From positions 31,948 through 95,947 of the forward strand of contig JBBRNH010000009.1 in NCBI GenBank assembly GCA_038230415.1: a stretch of 64,000 nucleotides of DNA. The letters run 5' to 3'. Every line of letters starts with the position of its first letter. Position 1 is the first letter of the stretch. The notes under the pieces are model-generated. The model saw only the letters and a program-made list of their open reading frames with translations, ran no database searches and had not been told where the DNA came from. The stretch comes from JBBRNH01 sp038230415. GTDB lineage: Bacteria > Bacteroidota > Bacteroidia > Cytophagales > Spirosomataceae. Below are positions 55,557-64,000 of this stretch, piece by piece. The position numbers were made by a program, and so were the translations under genes.

Positions 55557-57194
55557 ATGAACCACCTCGCTGCCGCCGATTATGCGGTATTTCTCACCTA
55601 TTTTGTGCTTGTGGTCGGTTACGGTTACTGGGTCTATCGCCACAACCGGCCCGGGCAAACCAGCACCAACGATTTTTTTCTGGCCGAAGGCTCCCTAACC
55701 TGGTGGGCCATTGGCGCGTCGCTGATCGCGTCAAATATCTCCGCCGAACACTTTATCGGCATGGCCGGGTCGGGCTTTGCGATGGGTCTCGCCATCTCGT
55801 CTTACGAGTGGATTGCTGCCGCGACGCTGGTGATTGTGGCCGTGTTTTTTATCCCGATCTACCTCAAAAACCGCATCTCGACCATGCCGCAGTTTCTGGC
55901 GCAGCGATACAGCGATACCGTCAGCACGATTCTGGCGATATTCTGGCTCGTGGTCTATGTGTTAGTCAACCTGACATCTATCCTGTATCTCGGCGCGATT
56001 GCCATCGAGTCGCTGGCCGGGATTTCGTTCACTACCTGCACCATTGGGTTGGCCGTTTTTGCCATTTTTATCACCCTCGGCGGCATGAAAGTCATTGGCT
56101 ATACCGATGTGATTCAGGTGGTTGTGCTGATTTTCGGCGGTTTGGTCGTGACCTATCTGGCGTTGGAACTCGTGGCCGAAAAATCGGGCGTGGCCGGAGT
56201 CTGGAACGGGTTGGTGGCTCTCCGCGCCCGTTCTGACGATCATTTCCATATGTTCTTTGCTGAAGGCCACCCGCACTACAACGCCCTGCCGGGGCTGTCG
56301 TTGGTGCTGGGCGGAATGTGGATCAACAACCTGTATTACTGGGGTTGCAACCAATACATTGTGCAGCGGGCGTTGGGGGCCGACCTCAAAACGGCCCGTA
56401 GTGGCATTCTCTTTGCCGCGTTCCTGAAACTGCTCATCCCGCTGATTGTGGTGATTCCGGGCATTGCCGCATACGTGTTGTATCAGGATGGCGCGTTTCG
56501 GGAAGCCATGACCGATGCCAACGGGGTTGTAAAACCCGATCAGGCGTATCCGGTGCTGATGAACCTGCTGCCAACGGGCATGAAAGGGCTGGCGTTTGCG
56601 GCACTGACGGCGGCTGTGGTGGCTTCGCTGGCGGGCAAGTGCAACAGCATCTCTACGATTTTCACGCTCGATATTTACCGGAAATTCTTCGATAAAAATG
56701 CGTCCGAGCAGAAGTTGGTGCGCGTTGGGCGATGGGCGGTGATGGTCTCGTTTGGCGTGGCGATTGCCATTGCGCCCGCCCTGCGCTCCTTCGATCAGGT
56801 GTACCAATATATTCAGGAATACACCAATTTTCTGACACCGGGCGTTTTCTCGATCTTTATGCTTGGTTTTTTCTGGAAACGCGCCACCAACCGGGCCGCG
56901 CTTACGGTTGCCATTCTGACCATTCCGCTGTCTATCCTGCTCAAATTCTGGCCCGAACTCATGCACCTCACGGGCCGGGAGGTGGCCGAGATTCCGTTTC
57001 TGCACCGCACTACCTGGGTTTTTGGCATCGATATGGCCCTGATGGTGGGGGTCTCGCTTACCGACCCGGCCAGCGTGCAAAACCCCAAAGGCCTCGCCAT
57101 TGACAAGCGGATGTTTCGCGTATCGCCGGCATTTGTGGTAGGGTCGGTTGCCATTTTTGGCATTTTAGGCGTTCTTTATACCATCTTTTGGTGA
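55557..57194 (+). CDS. Sodium:solute symporter (SSS family), probable inositol or sugar importer
   Basis: 545 aa from the ATG at 55557 (MNHLAAADYAVFLTYFVLVV); the longer frame from 55410 would overlap ispG. About 13-14 membrane helices. SSS signatures: WWAIGASLIASNISAEHFIG, GSGFAMGLAISSYEWIAAAT and LYLGAIAIESLAGISF, plus the SGLT-like AALTAAVVASLAGKCNSIST. Na+ gradient drives uptake. Inositol oxygenase follows 20 bp later, so myo-inositol is the most likely substrate (inference from context). Confidence 0.9.
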   Translation: MNHLAAADYAVFLTYFVLVVGYGYWVYRHNRPGQTSTNDFFLAEGSLTWWAIGASLIASNISAEHFIGMAGSGFAMGLAISSYEWIAAATLVIVAVFFIPIYLKNRISTMPQFLAQRYSDTVSTILAIFWLVVYVLVNLTSILYLGAIAIESLAGISFTTCTIGLAVFAIFITLGGMKVIGYTDVIQVVVLIFGGLVVTYLALELVAEKSGVAGVWNGLVALRARSDDHFHMFFAEGHPHYNALPGLSLVLGGMWINNLYYWGCNQYIVQRALGADLKTARSGILFAAFLKLLIPLIVVIPGIAAYVLYQDGAFREAMTDANGVVKPDQAYPVLMNLLPTGMKGLAFAALTAAVVASLAGKCNSISTIFTLDIYRKFFDKNASEQKLVRVGRWAVMVSFGVAIAIAPALRSFDQVYQYIQEYTNFLTPGVFSIFMLGFFWKRATNRAALTVAILTIPLSILLKFWPELMHLTGREVAEIPFLHRTTWVFGIDMALMVGVSLTDPASVQNPKGLAIDKRMFRVSPAFVVGSVAIFGILGVLYTIFW

Positions 57195-57214
57195 ACCATT
57201 AATCAGACAACGCC

Positions 57215-58120
57215 ATGCAAAACCAGGCCGCATTTACCGAACAGGAAACCAACCCCCTTACGAGCATAGAGCAGTGGGAAGACGACGTTTTGCTGCGCTA
57301 CCCCGAACCGAACGCGACTGAACGCAGCCCGGCCCGACCCGACCACAAGGCCAAAGCAGCCTACCGCAACTACGACAGCCCGGAGCGTGACACCGTGCGG
57401 GAGTTTTACCGGCTCAACCACCGGTATCAGACGGTTGATTTTGTGCAGCAGAAAGAGCAGGAATTTCTCAAATTCGATAAAAAAGAGATGCCCGTCTGGA
57501 GCGCGATGGAGTTCCTGAACACCCTCGTTGATGACTCCGACCCCGATACCGACCTCGACCAACTGCAACACCTGCTGCAAACGGCGGAGGCAATCCGCGC
57601 CGACGGCCACCCCGACTGGTTTGTGCTGACGGGCTTTCTGCACGACATGGGCAAGGTGTTGTGCCTGTTTGGTGAGCCGCAGTGGGCGGTGGTGGGCGAT
57701 ACGTTTCCGGTGGGTTGCCACCATTCGGACAAGATTGTGTATCCCGAATTTTTTGCCGCCAACCCCGATAGGTACGACGACCGTTACAACACCAAATACG
57801 GCGTGTATGAACCCAACTGCGGCTTGCGAAACGTGCATCTGTCGTGGGGCCACGATGAATACCTGTATCAAATCACGAAGAATTACCTGCCCGAACCGGC
57901 CTTGTACATGATTCGGTATCACTCGTTTTATGCCCAGCACCGCGAACACGCCTACGACCATTTACTTGACGATCACGACCGGGCCATGTTCTCTTGGGTG
58001 GACAAATTCAACCCCTACGATCTGTACTCGAAAAGCCCGAAGCCGCCGGTGGTGAGCGAATTGAGACCGTATTACGAAGACTTGATTGCCCGGTACTTAC
58101 CGGCTACGGTGCGGTTATGA
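57215..58120 (+). CDS. Inositol oxygenase
   Basis: 301 aa. It cleaves myo-inositol with O2 to D-glucuronate using a mixed-valent di-iron site. The HD-type ligands are in place: WFVLTGFLHDMGKVLCLFGE, GCHHSDKIVYPEFF, VHLSWGHDEYLYQITKNY, MIRYHSFYAQHREHAY and LLDDHDRAMFSWVDKFNPYD. The N-terminal ~40 residues are the usual flexible part. It is cytoplasmic and forms an operon with the SSS transporter. A glucuronate pathway is not in the window. Confidence 0.93.
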   Translation: MQNQAAFTEQETNPLTSIEQWEDDVLLRYPEPNATERSPARPDHKAKAAYRNYDSPERDTVREFYRLNHRYQTVDFVQQKEQEFLKFDKKEMPVWSAMEFLNTLVDDSDPDTDLDQLQHLLQTAEAIRADGHPDWFVLTGFLHDMGKVLCLFGEPQWAVVGDTFPVGCHHSDKIVYPEFFAANPDRYDDRYNTKYGVYEPNCGLRNVHLSWGHDEYLYQITKNYLPEPALYMIRYHSFYAQHREHAYDHLLDDHDRAMFSWVDKFNPYDLYSKSPKPPVVSELRPYYEDLIARYLPATVRL

Positions 58121-58122
58121 TT

Positions 58123-61100
58123 TCATTCCTTTATCACCTTCCTGACAACCCGCTGCCCGCCCGCTTCGGCAACCACTAAATACACGCCTGCCGGTAATTC
58201 CCGAATGTCGGCCTGTTGATTATGAGTCGTTTGGCTGTTTTCTGCTGTCCATTGCCAGTGGGGTCGGCCCGCCAAATCGGTCAGGCGGAGAGTAGCCAAA
58301 GCGGGTTCAGCGAGCCGTAACCGAATCATAATCTGACCCGACGACGGATTGGGCGATACGGTTAGCGACACGCCACTTTCGGTAGCGTCAACGGCCTCTC
58401 GCCCACTGCCTGTTGCCGGTTCCAGATTCACGATAAACCCCGCCGAACTGCCCGTGCAACCGTCATTGCTGACTACCACGTTGTATGAACCGGATTGCAG
58501 CACGGTGTACGTCGCTGCCGTTGCGCCGGTCAGGGCGGTTCCGTTCAGTGTCCATTGATGTGTCCAGCCCGGCCCAACGGCGGCACTCAGCGAGGCCGTG
58601 TTGTTGGATAGTACACTCAGGCCGATAATCTGGGCGTTGGGGGTCGGTTTCTGCACCAGCGTAAAAGCCGTAGCCGTGCCAACGCAGCCTCTGGCATCGG
58701 TGATTATGACCTGATACGTGCCGGCTAACATAACAGACAGACTGCCGGTGGTGGTGCCGAGGGCCACACCATTCCGTTGCCAGTTGCAGGATAACGCACT
58801 CTGACTACCTACTGCGGAGGCTGTCAGCGTAACGCTGTTGCCCTGACACAAAACAGCGGGCGTAGCCGTGAGGTTGGCGGTGAGTGAGCAGGTGGTTGTG
58901 CTTTCCGGTGCTTTGAAAAACAAGCCAAACTGATCGCCTTTCATGAACGTGTTCAGCGTCAGATTGTCCGACATCTGATAGCACAATTTGTCAATGTCGG
59001 TGTAGTACTGGTTAGACGCATCGCGGGTATTTATCAGGATAGCAAAGGAATATGACCCAATTTTGAGCCAGTACGAAGCCGTGCCTGCCATGCCGCCATC
59101 TTTCCAGAACGCATCATTGACCGAGGCACTCCAGCCCGCACCAAACCCGGCGTAACCGCCCGTCGGGACACTGACCGGGATCGGTTTTGTCATGTCTTTT
59201 TGCGATTTCGGGGTCAGAATATCTTTCTGTTGCGTACCACCGTCCACGTGAACCATCAGCCAGGCGAGGTTAGGGGCGGTGGTGACCCAGCCGCCGTGCG
59301 CGTCTAAACGCGGCACCGGAAAATCGTAAGGCTGGTCGTAGCCGGGGTAGGGATGGTAATAAACAACTTCGTTGGGAAAACGGTCTTGTAGCGTACTGCC
59401 GCCAATCCGCATGGTTTCGGGCGAAATGCCTAACGGGGTCAACAGGTTATCCTGCACGTATTTTTCGTAGCTGACACCCGCTATTTTCTCGATAACCCGC
59501 CCGGCCATGTTGACACCCACGTTAGAATACACGCCTTTGGTGCCGGGGGTTTCGGTAACGGGCCGGGTGTCAATCGTGGCCGAGATGACCTGTGCCTGTG
59601 TGTAGCCAAGCCATTCTTTCTGATAAAATGGATCAATTCGGTTGTTTGCCGGGTCCCATTTATGATTCCAGGCCTCGCCCCCGGCGGTATGCGTGAGCAA
59701 GTGGCGCATCGTGATCTGGCCCATCTGCGGGCTGTATGGCTGGGTTCCGTAGGTAGTACTCAAGACATTACCCGCGCCAAAAACCGGCTGGTCGAGGTTG
59801 AGTCTGCCATCGTCCACCAATTTCATAGCGGCAATCCCGGTAATGGCTTTCGATACGCTTGCTACCCGAAACATACTGGTTGGGGTGACGGGCAGTGCTT
59901 TGTCTTTGTCGGCCAGGCCGTAGCCTTTGGCATACACCAACCGCTCGTCTTTGGTGATGGTGACCGACATTCCCGGCACGGCATACTTGGTTATAAACGC
60001 CTTCACCGCGTTCTCGACCGTTGGTAAATCAACCTGTACGCTGACTTCGATGGTGTAGGAAAGTGAGGTTCCGACGGGTGCTGATACCTGATAGACAATG
60101 GGTTTAGAAAAATCATTGACCGACACGCCACTGGTCTGCACCACGCCATTTACGCTGACCGTTGTTCCTGCCGGTGCTGTAAAACTGGCTTTCAACCCCG
60201 TTAGGCTGGTGCCGGTTGGCAGCGTGATAAGGGTGTTTGCGCCAATGGTACTAACCGAAACCTCATTAGTCAGGCTGGGGTTACTGGCTTTCTGGAATCC
60301 GAACGACAGCAGTTGCGGAACAACCGACGGATCGGCGTTGAGATACGCCCAGTCAGAATCGCTGATGGGGTAGTTGATGGCCCGAAAATCGGCCCGCAGG
60401 TCTTTTTCGAATGCGTAAGACATGGCGGCCACCATCATCGTAGCCCGAAATGAACTACCGGCAGGCGTGTCATTTTGCTGGTCATAGCGTTTCTGCCAGT
60501 CGGGGTTAAACCGGCTCAGGAACTGGGTCAGGCGTTTGATGGGCTGTCGGTAGCCTTTCCCCTGCTGCTCGGCGTATTCGTAGAACTTATACGGAACGGA
60601 TAGAAACGTCTGAAACACGTCGCGGTTTCGCCGGGCATCGGTGGTTGTGTAGGTATTAAACCGCATTCCTTCGTTCACGTATTCGGTGTAAGTCCCCCGC
60701 AAGCGCGACACACCGTTGAAAAACAGGTTTTTAAACTTGAATAATAGCTGTTCGTCTAAGCCGTATTTCTGGTAGTTATTGATGATTTCGTACCCAACGG
60801 CATACTGAAAAATCTGAGCCATTGCTTCCGAATAAAAAGCGTTGGCGGGGCCGTCAATCTTACCGCCGTAGATAAAGTTAGCCGGGAAGTTCAGGGTAAT
60901 ATTGTGGCCCATTTCGTGATACATAGACGAAAAATCGCTGTCGGAGCCTTGTATATATCCATTGCCGATGCCGAACGTGACGGGGCGGGCGAACCACAGC
61001 GCGTAAGCACCACTGAACGTGGTATCGCGAAGCGCGTATTGCTCAAATTTTCCGTTGGAAAGCAGCACGTTTTCATTCACGAAATCATACTCTATCGTGG

Positions 61101-61638
61101 CCCCCAGATGAAACAGATACTCGAAATCGCTGCGTGATAATTCACTGAAAAAACTATTGGAGAAGGGCTTCAATGCGGGGATACCGTAACCGTTTGAACT
61201 ACTGATGGATAGCGGCTGGCTGGGGAAAGAAACCTTCAGTTTGGGGTCAAGCGCAATGGGTTTTATGACAGGCTTCACAAAACCAACCACTATCTCAACG
61301 GTGTCTTTCTCGGTAGCCGAGTAGGCAGAAACCACTTTGGCGACATAATTTTTCGTGACATCGGCGTATTTTTTTGTCTGCGGAAAGAAGCCGTTGCTGC
61401 TCGTGCCATCGCCCCATATCCAGGTAAACGTCAGACCGGGCGTGGTTGGCCCCCGGCTGTCTCCGCCACCAAATACGACCTCGCCCGTTGTGCGGTTAAT
61501 GGTCTGGATGTTGGCACTTAGCGTCTGGATTGGTCTGTTGGCAAGGGCTTTTTTATAGTTGAATAGCTCGGTTTGGGCCAGGGTGGGCAATGCGCCGACC
61601 GCACAGATGAGCAAGAGGGAAAGGAGACGTTTTTTCAT
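58123..61638 (-). CDS. Secreted metallopeptidase-like / beta-lactamase-fold fusion with T9SS tail
   Basis: 1,171 aa from the ATG at 61638 (MKKRLLSLLLICAVGALPTL), the signal peptide. Order: PKD-like strands ~60-125; a gluzincin-like region with HEMGH (SSMYHEMGHNITLNF) near residue 240 and a following Glu in SEAMAQIFQYA; a small beta domain (~460-550); a class C beta-lactamase-type domain with SVSK near 594 (FRVASVSKAITGIAAMKL) and YSN near 702; two Ig-like repeats (~900-1075); and a type A T9SS domain (VSPNPSSGQIMIRLRL, LTDLAGRPHWQW, ELPAGVYLVVAEAGGQRVV). Two independent hydrolase sites in one exported chain are unusual. Substrates are unknown; peptides or D-amino compounds are likely. Confidence 0.83.
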   Translation of the reverse strand: MKKRLLSLLLICAVGALPTLAQTELFNYKKALANRPIQTLSANIQTINRTTGEVVFGGGDSRGPTTPGLTFTWIWGDGTSSNGFFPQTKKYADVTKNYVAKVVSAYSATEKDTVEIVVGFVKPVIKPIALDPKLKVSFPSQPLSISSSNGYGIPALKPFSNSFFSELSRSDFEYLFHLGATIEYDFVNENVLLSNGKFEQYALRDTTFSGAYALWFARPVTFGIGNGYIQGSDSDFSSMYHEMGHNITLNFPANFIYGGKIDGPANAFYSEAMAQIFQYAVGYEIINNYQKYGLDEQLLFKFKNLFFNGVSRLRGTYTEYVNEGMRFNTYTTTDARRNRDVFQTFLSVPYKFYEYAEQQGKGYRQPIKRLTQFLSRFNPDWQKRYDQQNDTPAGSSFRATMMVAAMSYAFEKDLRADFRAINYPISDSDWAYLNADPSVVPQLLSFGFQKASNPSLTNEVSVSTIGANTLITLPTGTSLTGLKASFTAPAGTTVSVNGVVQTSGVSVNDFSKPIVYQVSAPVGTSLSYTIEVSVQVDLPTVENAVKAFITKYAVPGMSVTITKDERLVYAKGYGLADKDKALPVTPTSMFRVASVSKAITGIAAMKLVDDGRLNLDQPVFGAGNVLSTTYGTQPYSPQMGQITMRHLLTHTAGGEAWNHKWDPANNRIDPFYQKEWLGYTQAQVISATIDTRPVTETPGTKGVYSNVGVNMAGRVIEKIAGVSYEKYVQDNLLTPLGISPETMRIGGSTLQDRFPNEVVYYHPYPGYDQPYDFPVPRLDAHGGWVTTAPNLAWLMVHVDGGTQQKDILTPKSQKDMTKPIPVSVPTGGYAGFGAGWSASVNDAFWKDGGMAGTASYWLKIGSYSFAILINTRDASNQYYTDIDKLCYQMSDNLTLNTFMKGDQFGLFFKAPESTTTCSLTANLTATPAVLCQGNSVTLTASAVGSQSALSCNWQRNGVALGTTTGSLSVMLAGTYQVIITDARGCVGTATAFTLVQKPTPNAQIIGLSVLSNNTASLSAAVGPGWTHQWTLNGTALTGATAATYTVLQSGSYNVVVSNDGCTGSSAGFIVNLEPATGSGREAVDATESGVSLTVSPNPSSGQIMIRLRLAEPALATLRLTDLAGRPHWQWTAENSQTTHNQQADIRELPAGVYLVVAEAGGQRVVRKVIKE

Positions 61639-61689
61639 TTGGCACGGGTTTAATAAGTTGGCAGAGCATCTCGCCGACGCTATGCACAA

Positions 61690-61697
61690 CAAAGTTA
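61690..61697 (-). promoter_or_regulatory. -7 promoter element TAACTTTG of the fusion-hydrolase gene
   Basis: Exact TAnnTTTG match on the minus strand, 52 bp before the ATG at 61638. It overlaps the stop codon of the preceding gene, so the promoter lies inside that coding end. Confidence 0.45.
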
Positions 61698-62138
61698 GTC
61701 TTTCGACTGCGTAACCCGGTAGCCAACATCTTTCCCGGCTACCACTGCCCCGGCGAATAGCTTGTAATGCTCGGCCCCCTGTTTAGCACCATACATTTTT
61801 TTGACGAGCGATTCAATGTCGTAGTCTTCGCCGATGATGTACGGATCCATGATAAACAGGTAGGTATAGGTTCCATCGGCGTTGGGGTTGGCGGGGTGCA
61901 TCACCCGCGTCTGCCGAATCACGCGCTGACCCGAAGCGGATAGTTTGGCCGCACCGGGCCAGAGAATATCATGCACAAAATGTTCGTACTGCTTGCGTTT
62001 GTCGGCCTTCACGGGGTAGGCCCACACCGTGACTGCTTCGCCGGGTTTCGCCATCGGGCGCGGGGCGGGTTTGGTCTGGCCTAAAGCGGTGCTAACGGCG
62101 AAGAGCAATGAGAGTAAAAGCGCGTATTTATGATTCAT
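61695..62138 (-). CDS. Small secreted protein with ferredoxin-like (dabb/NIPSNAP-type) core
   Basis: 147 aa with a signal peptide (MNHKYALLLSLLFAVSTALG). The mature core (VTVWAYPVKADKRKQYEHFV HDILWPG then YTYLFIMDPYIIGEDYDIES) resembles secreted alpha-beta proteins of the dimeric alpha-beta barrel type. No catalytic residues are obvious. It precedes the fusion hydrolase on the same strand by 56 bp but a separate promoter sits between them. Confidence 0.65.
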   Translation of the reverse strand: MNHKYALLLSLLFAVSTALGQTKPAPRPMAKPGEAVTVWAYPVKADKRKQYEHFVHDILWPGAAKLSASGQRVIRQTRVMHPANPNADGTYTYLFIMDPYIIGEDYDIESLVKKMYGAKQGAEHYKLFAGAVVAGKDVGYRVTQSKD

Positions 62139-62330
62139 TTAGGTAAACGTTTGATTGTGAAATGATTGTGTTATTTCTCGATTGCCGCATTGATGAAAAA
62201 TCAATAAATGATGCTGTTGAAAGGCAATGTCAGTCGAATCCCGAATATGTTTTTTCGGTAGCCCGGCACGTCAGGAAGGAGTTTGGAATCAGCGTCGCGG
62301 AGGGTGTAAGTTAGTTCTCCATTCAATGAT

Positions 62331-63827
62331 TCACGGCTCTATCCGCAACTTACTCCCGGCCTGATACTGCAACCCGCCCCATAAACTCAGGCTTTTGGCA
62401 ATAGCGTTGTTGATATCAACGGCTACGGTATGCCCCGCCGAAATCCTGACCGGATCAGTAACGACCGGCACCCGCCCGCACGACCAGATGCCCGGCGTAC
62501 TCCAGTTGCCCGACATCAACGAGGCATTCAGCAAACATTGGCACAACGCTGTGATTTCCAAAGCAGTAAGCGGACTATTGGTAATGGCGGGCGCACTCGA
62601 TACAACCCGAACCTGATACCCCGAACCAACGGCCACCCCACCGGGAACCGTAGCCGAAATCACCCCCGATGCCGTTCCTGAAACGCTGCCCAGCGTGGTT
62701 GGATTGGCGAAACTCCCCGACGCATCCGACAGCAGGGCCGTGAATACGTTGCCCGCCGTGTAGTTTCCCGATGCTGTAAACTGGATGGTGAAGGCCGTGC
62801 TTCGGCACGAACTGGCTGGTATGCCATTAGTAATGATGAGGTTATCCTGAACGAAGAAATCCCGTATCCCCACCACACCCCAGTTTCCGTTGGCATCTTT
62901 GGCCCGAATCGTGAGCGTGTGCGCCCCGGTTGCCACGCTGCCTAAGCCTATCGTAATGGCTCTCGATACGGCGGTTCCTAAGGTGAACCCCGTAATGGCC
63001 GTGCCACTGCCAAAGCCGGGGTCGGCATCAACGAAATATTCTATTGCCACGATGTTTGCTGACGCGCTTGTTGGCAGGGTCTCTTTGAAAAAGGGCCGCA
63101 CAGCGATCTCGCTCCATTGGTTGTTGGCATCCCGCGCCCGGACGGTTAAGGTGTGGAAACCATTGGGTATTGCACTGGACAGGGCCACCGTAAAGTTTTG
63201 GTTCACGTTGTTGCCGGGAGTAATACTCACTGCCGACCCACTGCCAAAGCCGGGGTCGGCATCCACAAAATATTCCATTGCCACAATGTTAGGGATTGTT
63301 GGGGTTGGAATAATCTCCTTAAAAAAAGGCCGGATGGCAACCACACTCCACTGACTATTGACATCCCGCGCCCGGACAGTCAGAAAATGAAAACCAGCAG
63401 TTAAGGAAACTGACAACGGAACCGCGAATGTTTGTCCGCTTAGTGCCGTTCCAGACGTAAGGCCAACGCTGGTGCCAAGCCCATATCCAGGGTCGTTATC
63501 GGTGAAGTACTCCATCGCTACAATGTTGGCCGGAGCCGTAGCGGGCAGTGATTCTTTGAAAAACGGACGTATCCCTACAGTACTCCACTGATTATTGGCA
63601 TCCCGCGCCCGGACGGTCAACAAATGAAAGCCACTACTCAAACCCGTTGGGAACGATAAGCTGAAGGTGTTGGTCAGGCTGGCCGAAGCCGTGATACTCA
63701 CCGCCGTACCGCTGCCAAAGCCGGGGTCATTATCTATAAAATACTCAATACGGGTAATGTTCTGCCCCTGCGCGGCAAGCGCGAGACTCAGTAACCACCC
63801 GATTAGGAGGTTGGTAGCGATTTTCAC
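62331..63827 (-). CDS. Secreted four-repeat beta protein, unknown
   Basis: 498 aa from a GTG start at 63827; a signal peptide follows (KIATNLLIGWLLSLALAAQG). Four ~80-residue repeats each run from xxxEYFxDxDPGFGSGxAVSI to LTVRARDANNQWSxVxIRPFF; the last (AITGFTLG...RAKDANGNWGVVGIRDFF) is divergent. A C-terminal part has a Cys module (SCRSTAFTIQFTASGNYTAG) also found in the 1,268-aa protein, and ends GNWSTPGIWSCGRVPV...GHTVAVDINN. No type A T9SS domain is visible; the tail LRIEP may be a truncated or other type. DNA repeats are close to identical around 63010 and 63250. Confidence 0.75.
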   Translation of the reverse strand: MKIATNLLIGWLLSLALAAQGQNITRIEYFIDNDPGFGSGTAVSITASASLTNTFSLSFPTGLSSGFHLLTVRARDANNQWSTVGIRPFFKESLPATAPANIVAMEYFTDNDPGYGLGTSVGLTSGTALSGQTFAVPLSVSLTAGFHFLTVRARDVNSQWSVVAIRPFFKEIIPTPTIPNIVAMEYFVDADPGFGSGSAVSITPGNNVNQNFTVALSSAIPNGFHTLTVRARDANNQWSEIAVRPFFKETLPTSASANIVAIEYFVDADPGFGSGTAITGFTLGTAVSRAITIGLGSVATGAHTLTIRAKDANGNWGVVGIRDFFVQDNLIITNGIPASSCRSTAFTIQFTASGNYTAGNVFTALLSDASGSFANPTTLGSVSGTASGVISATVPGGVAVGSGYQVRVVSSAPAITNSPLTALEITALCQCLLNASLMSGNWSTPGIWSCGRVPVVTDPVRISAGHTVAVDINNAIAKSLSLWGGLQYQAGSKLRIEP

Positions 63828-64000
63828 GGTCGTAGCAATTAAGAATGGGTAGTATGACCTAATTAACGTGGATTATGGATAAGTCTTCTGTGATACGCTG
63901 ACAGTGAGTGCATAGTAGGCAGGAGATGCCGAGATTTGTAGGACCAACTAACATTTCTCACAACCCCCGCCCATATGCTCCGCGAAGATAAAGCAAACAA

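Overview
The window comes from a Bacteroidota chromosome, most likely a Cytophagales organism of the Spirosoma/Rudanella/Fibrella type. Evidence: a SusC/SusD pair, proteins with type IX secretion C-terminal domains, GldC, paired DUF6089 barrels, long-form IspG, lipoproteins with short lipoboxes, and TAnnTTTG-type -7 promoter elements instead of sigma70 boxes. Placement is from gene content only. No rRNA, tRNA, CRISPR array, transposase or prophage was seen.

Layout. 1-0.6 kb: 5' part of a GntP permease. 0.7-10.4 kb: a giant repetitive surface protein (about 3,200 aa, nine SdrD_B-like and eight DUF11-like domains). 10.6-13.3 kb: AraC-type regulator, a frameshifted small lipoprotein remnant and an IPT-like lipoprotein. 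13.4-15.9 kb: mnmG with a DUF433/DUF5615 toxin-antitoxin-like cassette at its 3' end, flanked by a 69-bp duplication of that end. 16-21 kb: secreted proteins and a propeller/phosphoesterase. 21.2-22.4 kb: a broken tyrosine phosphatase and a second DUF433/DUF5615 pair. 22.4-28 kb: a susC-susD operon with a small barrel gene. 28.8-34.3 kb: a 1,268-aa T9SS-exported adhesin-like protein and a GH140/DUF4038 hydrolase. 34.2-34.8 kb: a third DUF433/DUF5615 pair. 34.9-57.2 kb: mostly housekeeping genes (YrdC-like, cca, nadK, CBS protein, glyS, HhH protein, LOG family, rbfA, gldC, ispG) followed by an SSS transporter. 57.2-58.1 kb: inositol oxygenase. 58.1-63.8 kb: a large secreted protein fusing a metallopeptidase-like region to a beta-lactamase-fold domain, a small secreted protein and a four-repeat secreted protein.

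The most unusual signal is not a gene. Many junctions in the housekeeping half carry arrays of degenerate 7-bp words (8- and 9-bp in two cases), often as two facing arms whose words are mutual reverse complements. The vocabulary differs between loci but partly recurs: TATTCGG/TTTACGG around gldC, CAGTTAT/CAATnnn at cca and ispG. The arrays abut or enter coding regions: they supply the stop codon or last residues of cca, an M23 peptidase, nadK, ispG and a membrane-protein gene, run directly into the gldC start codon, and one lies inside the HhH-protein gene. A second striking point is the TA-like cassette behind mnmG, where the displaced 3' end differs synonymously from the resident one. All assignments are from reading the sequence; no database search was run.
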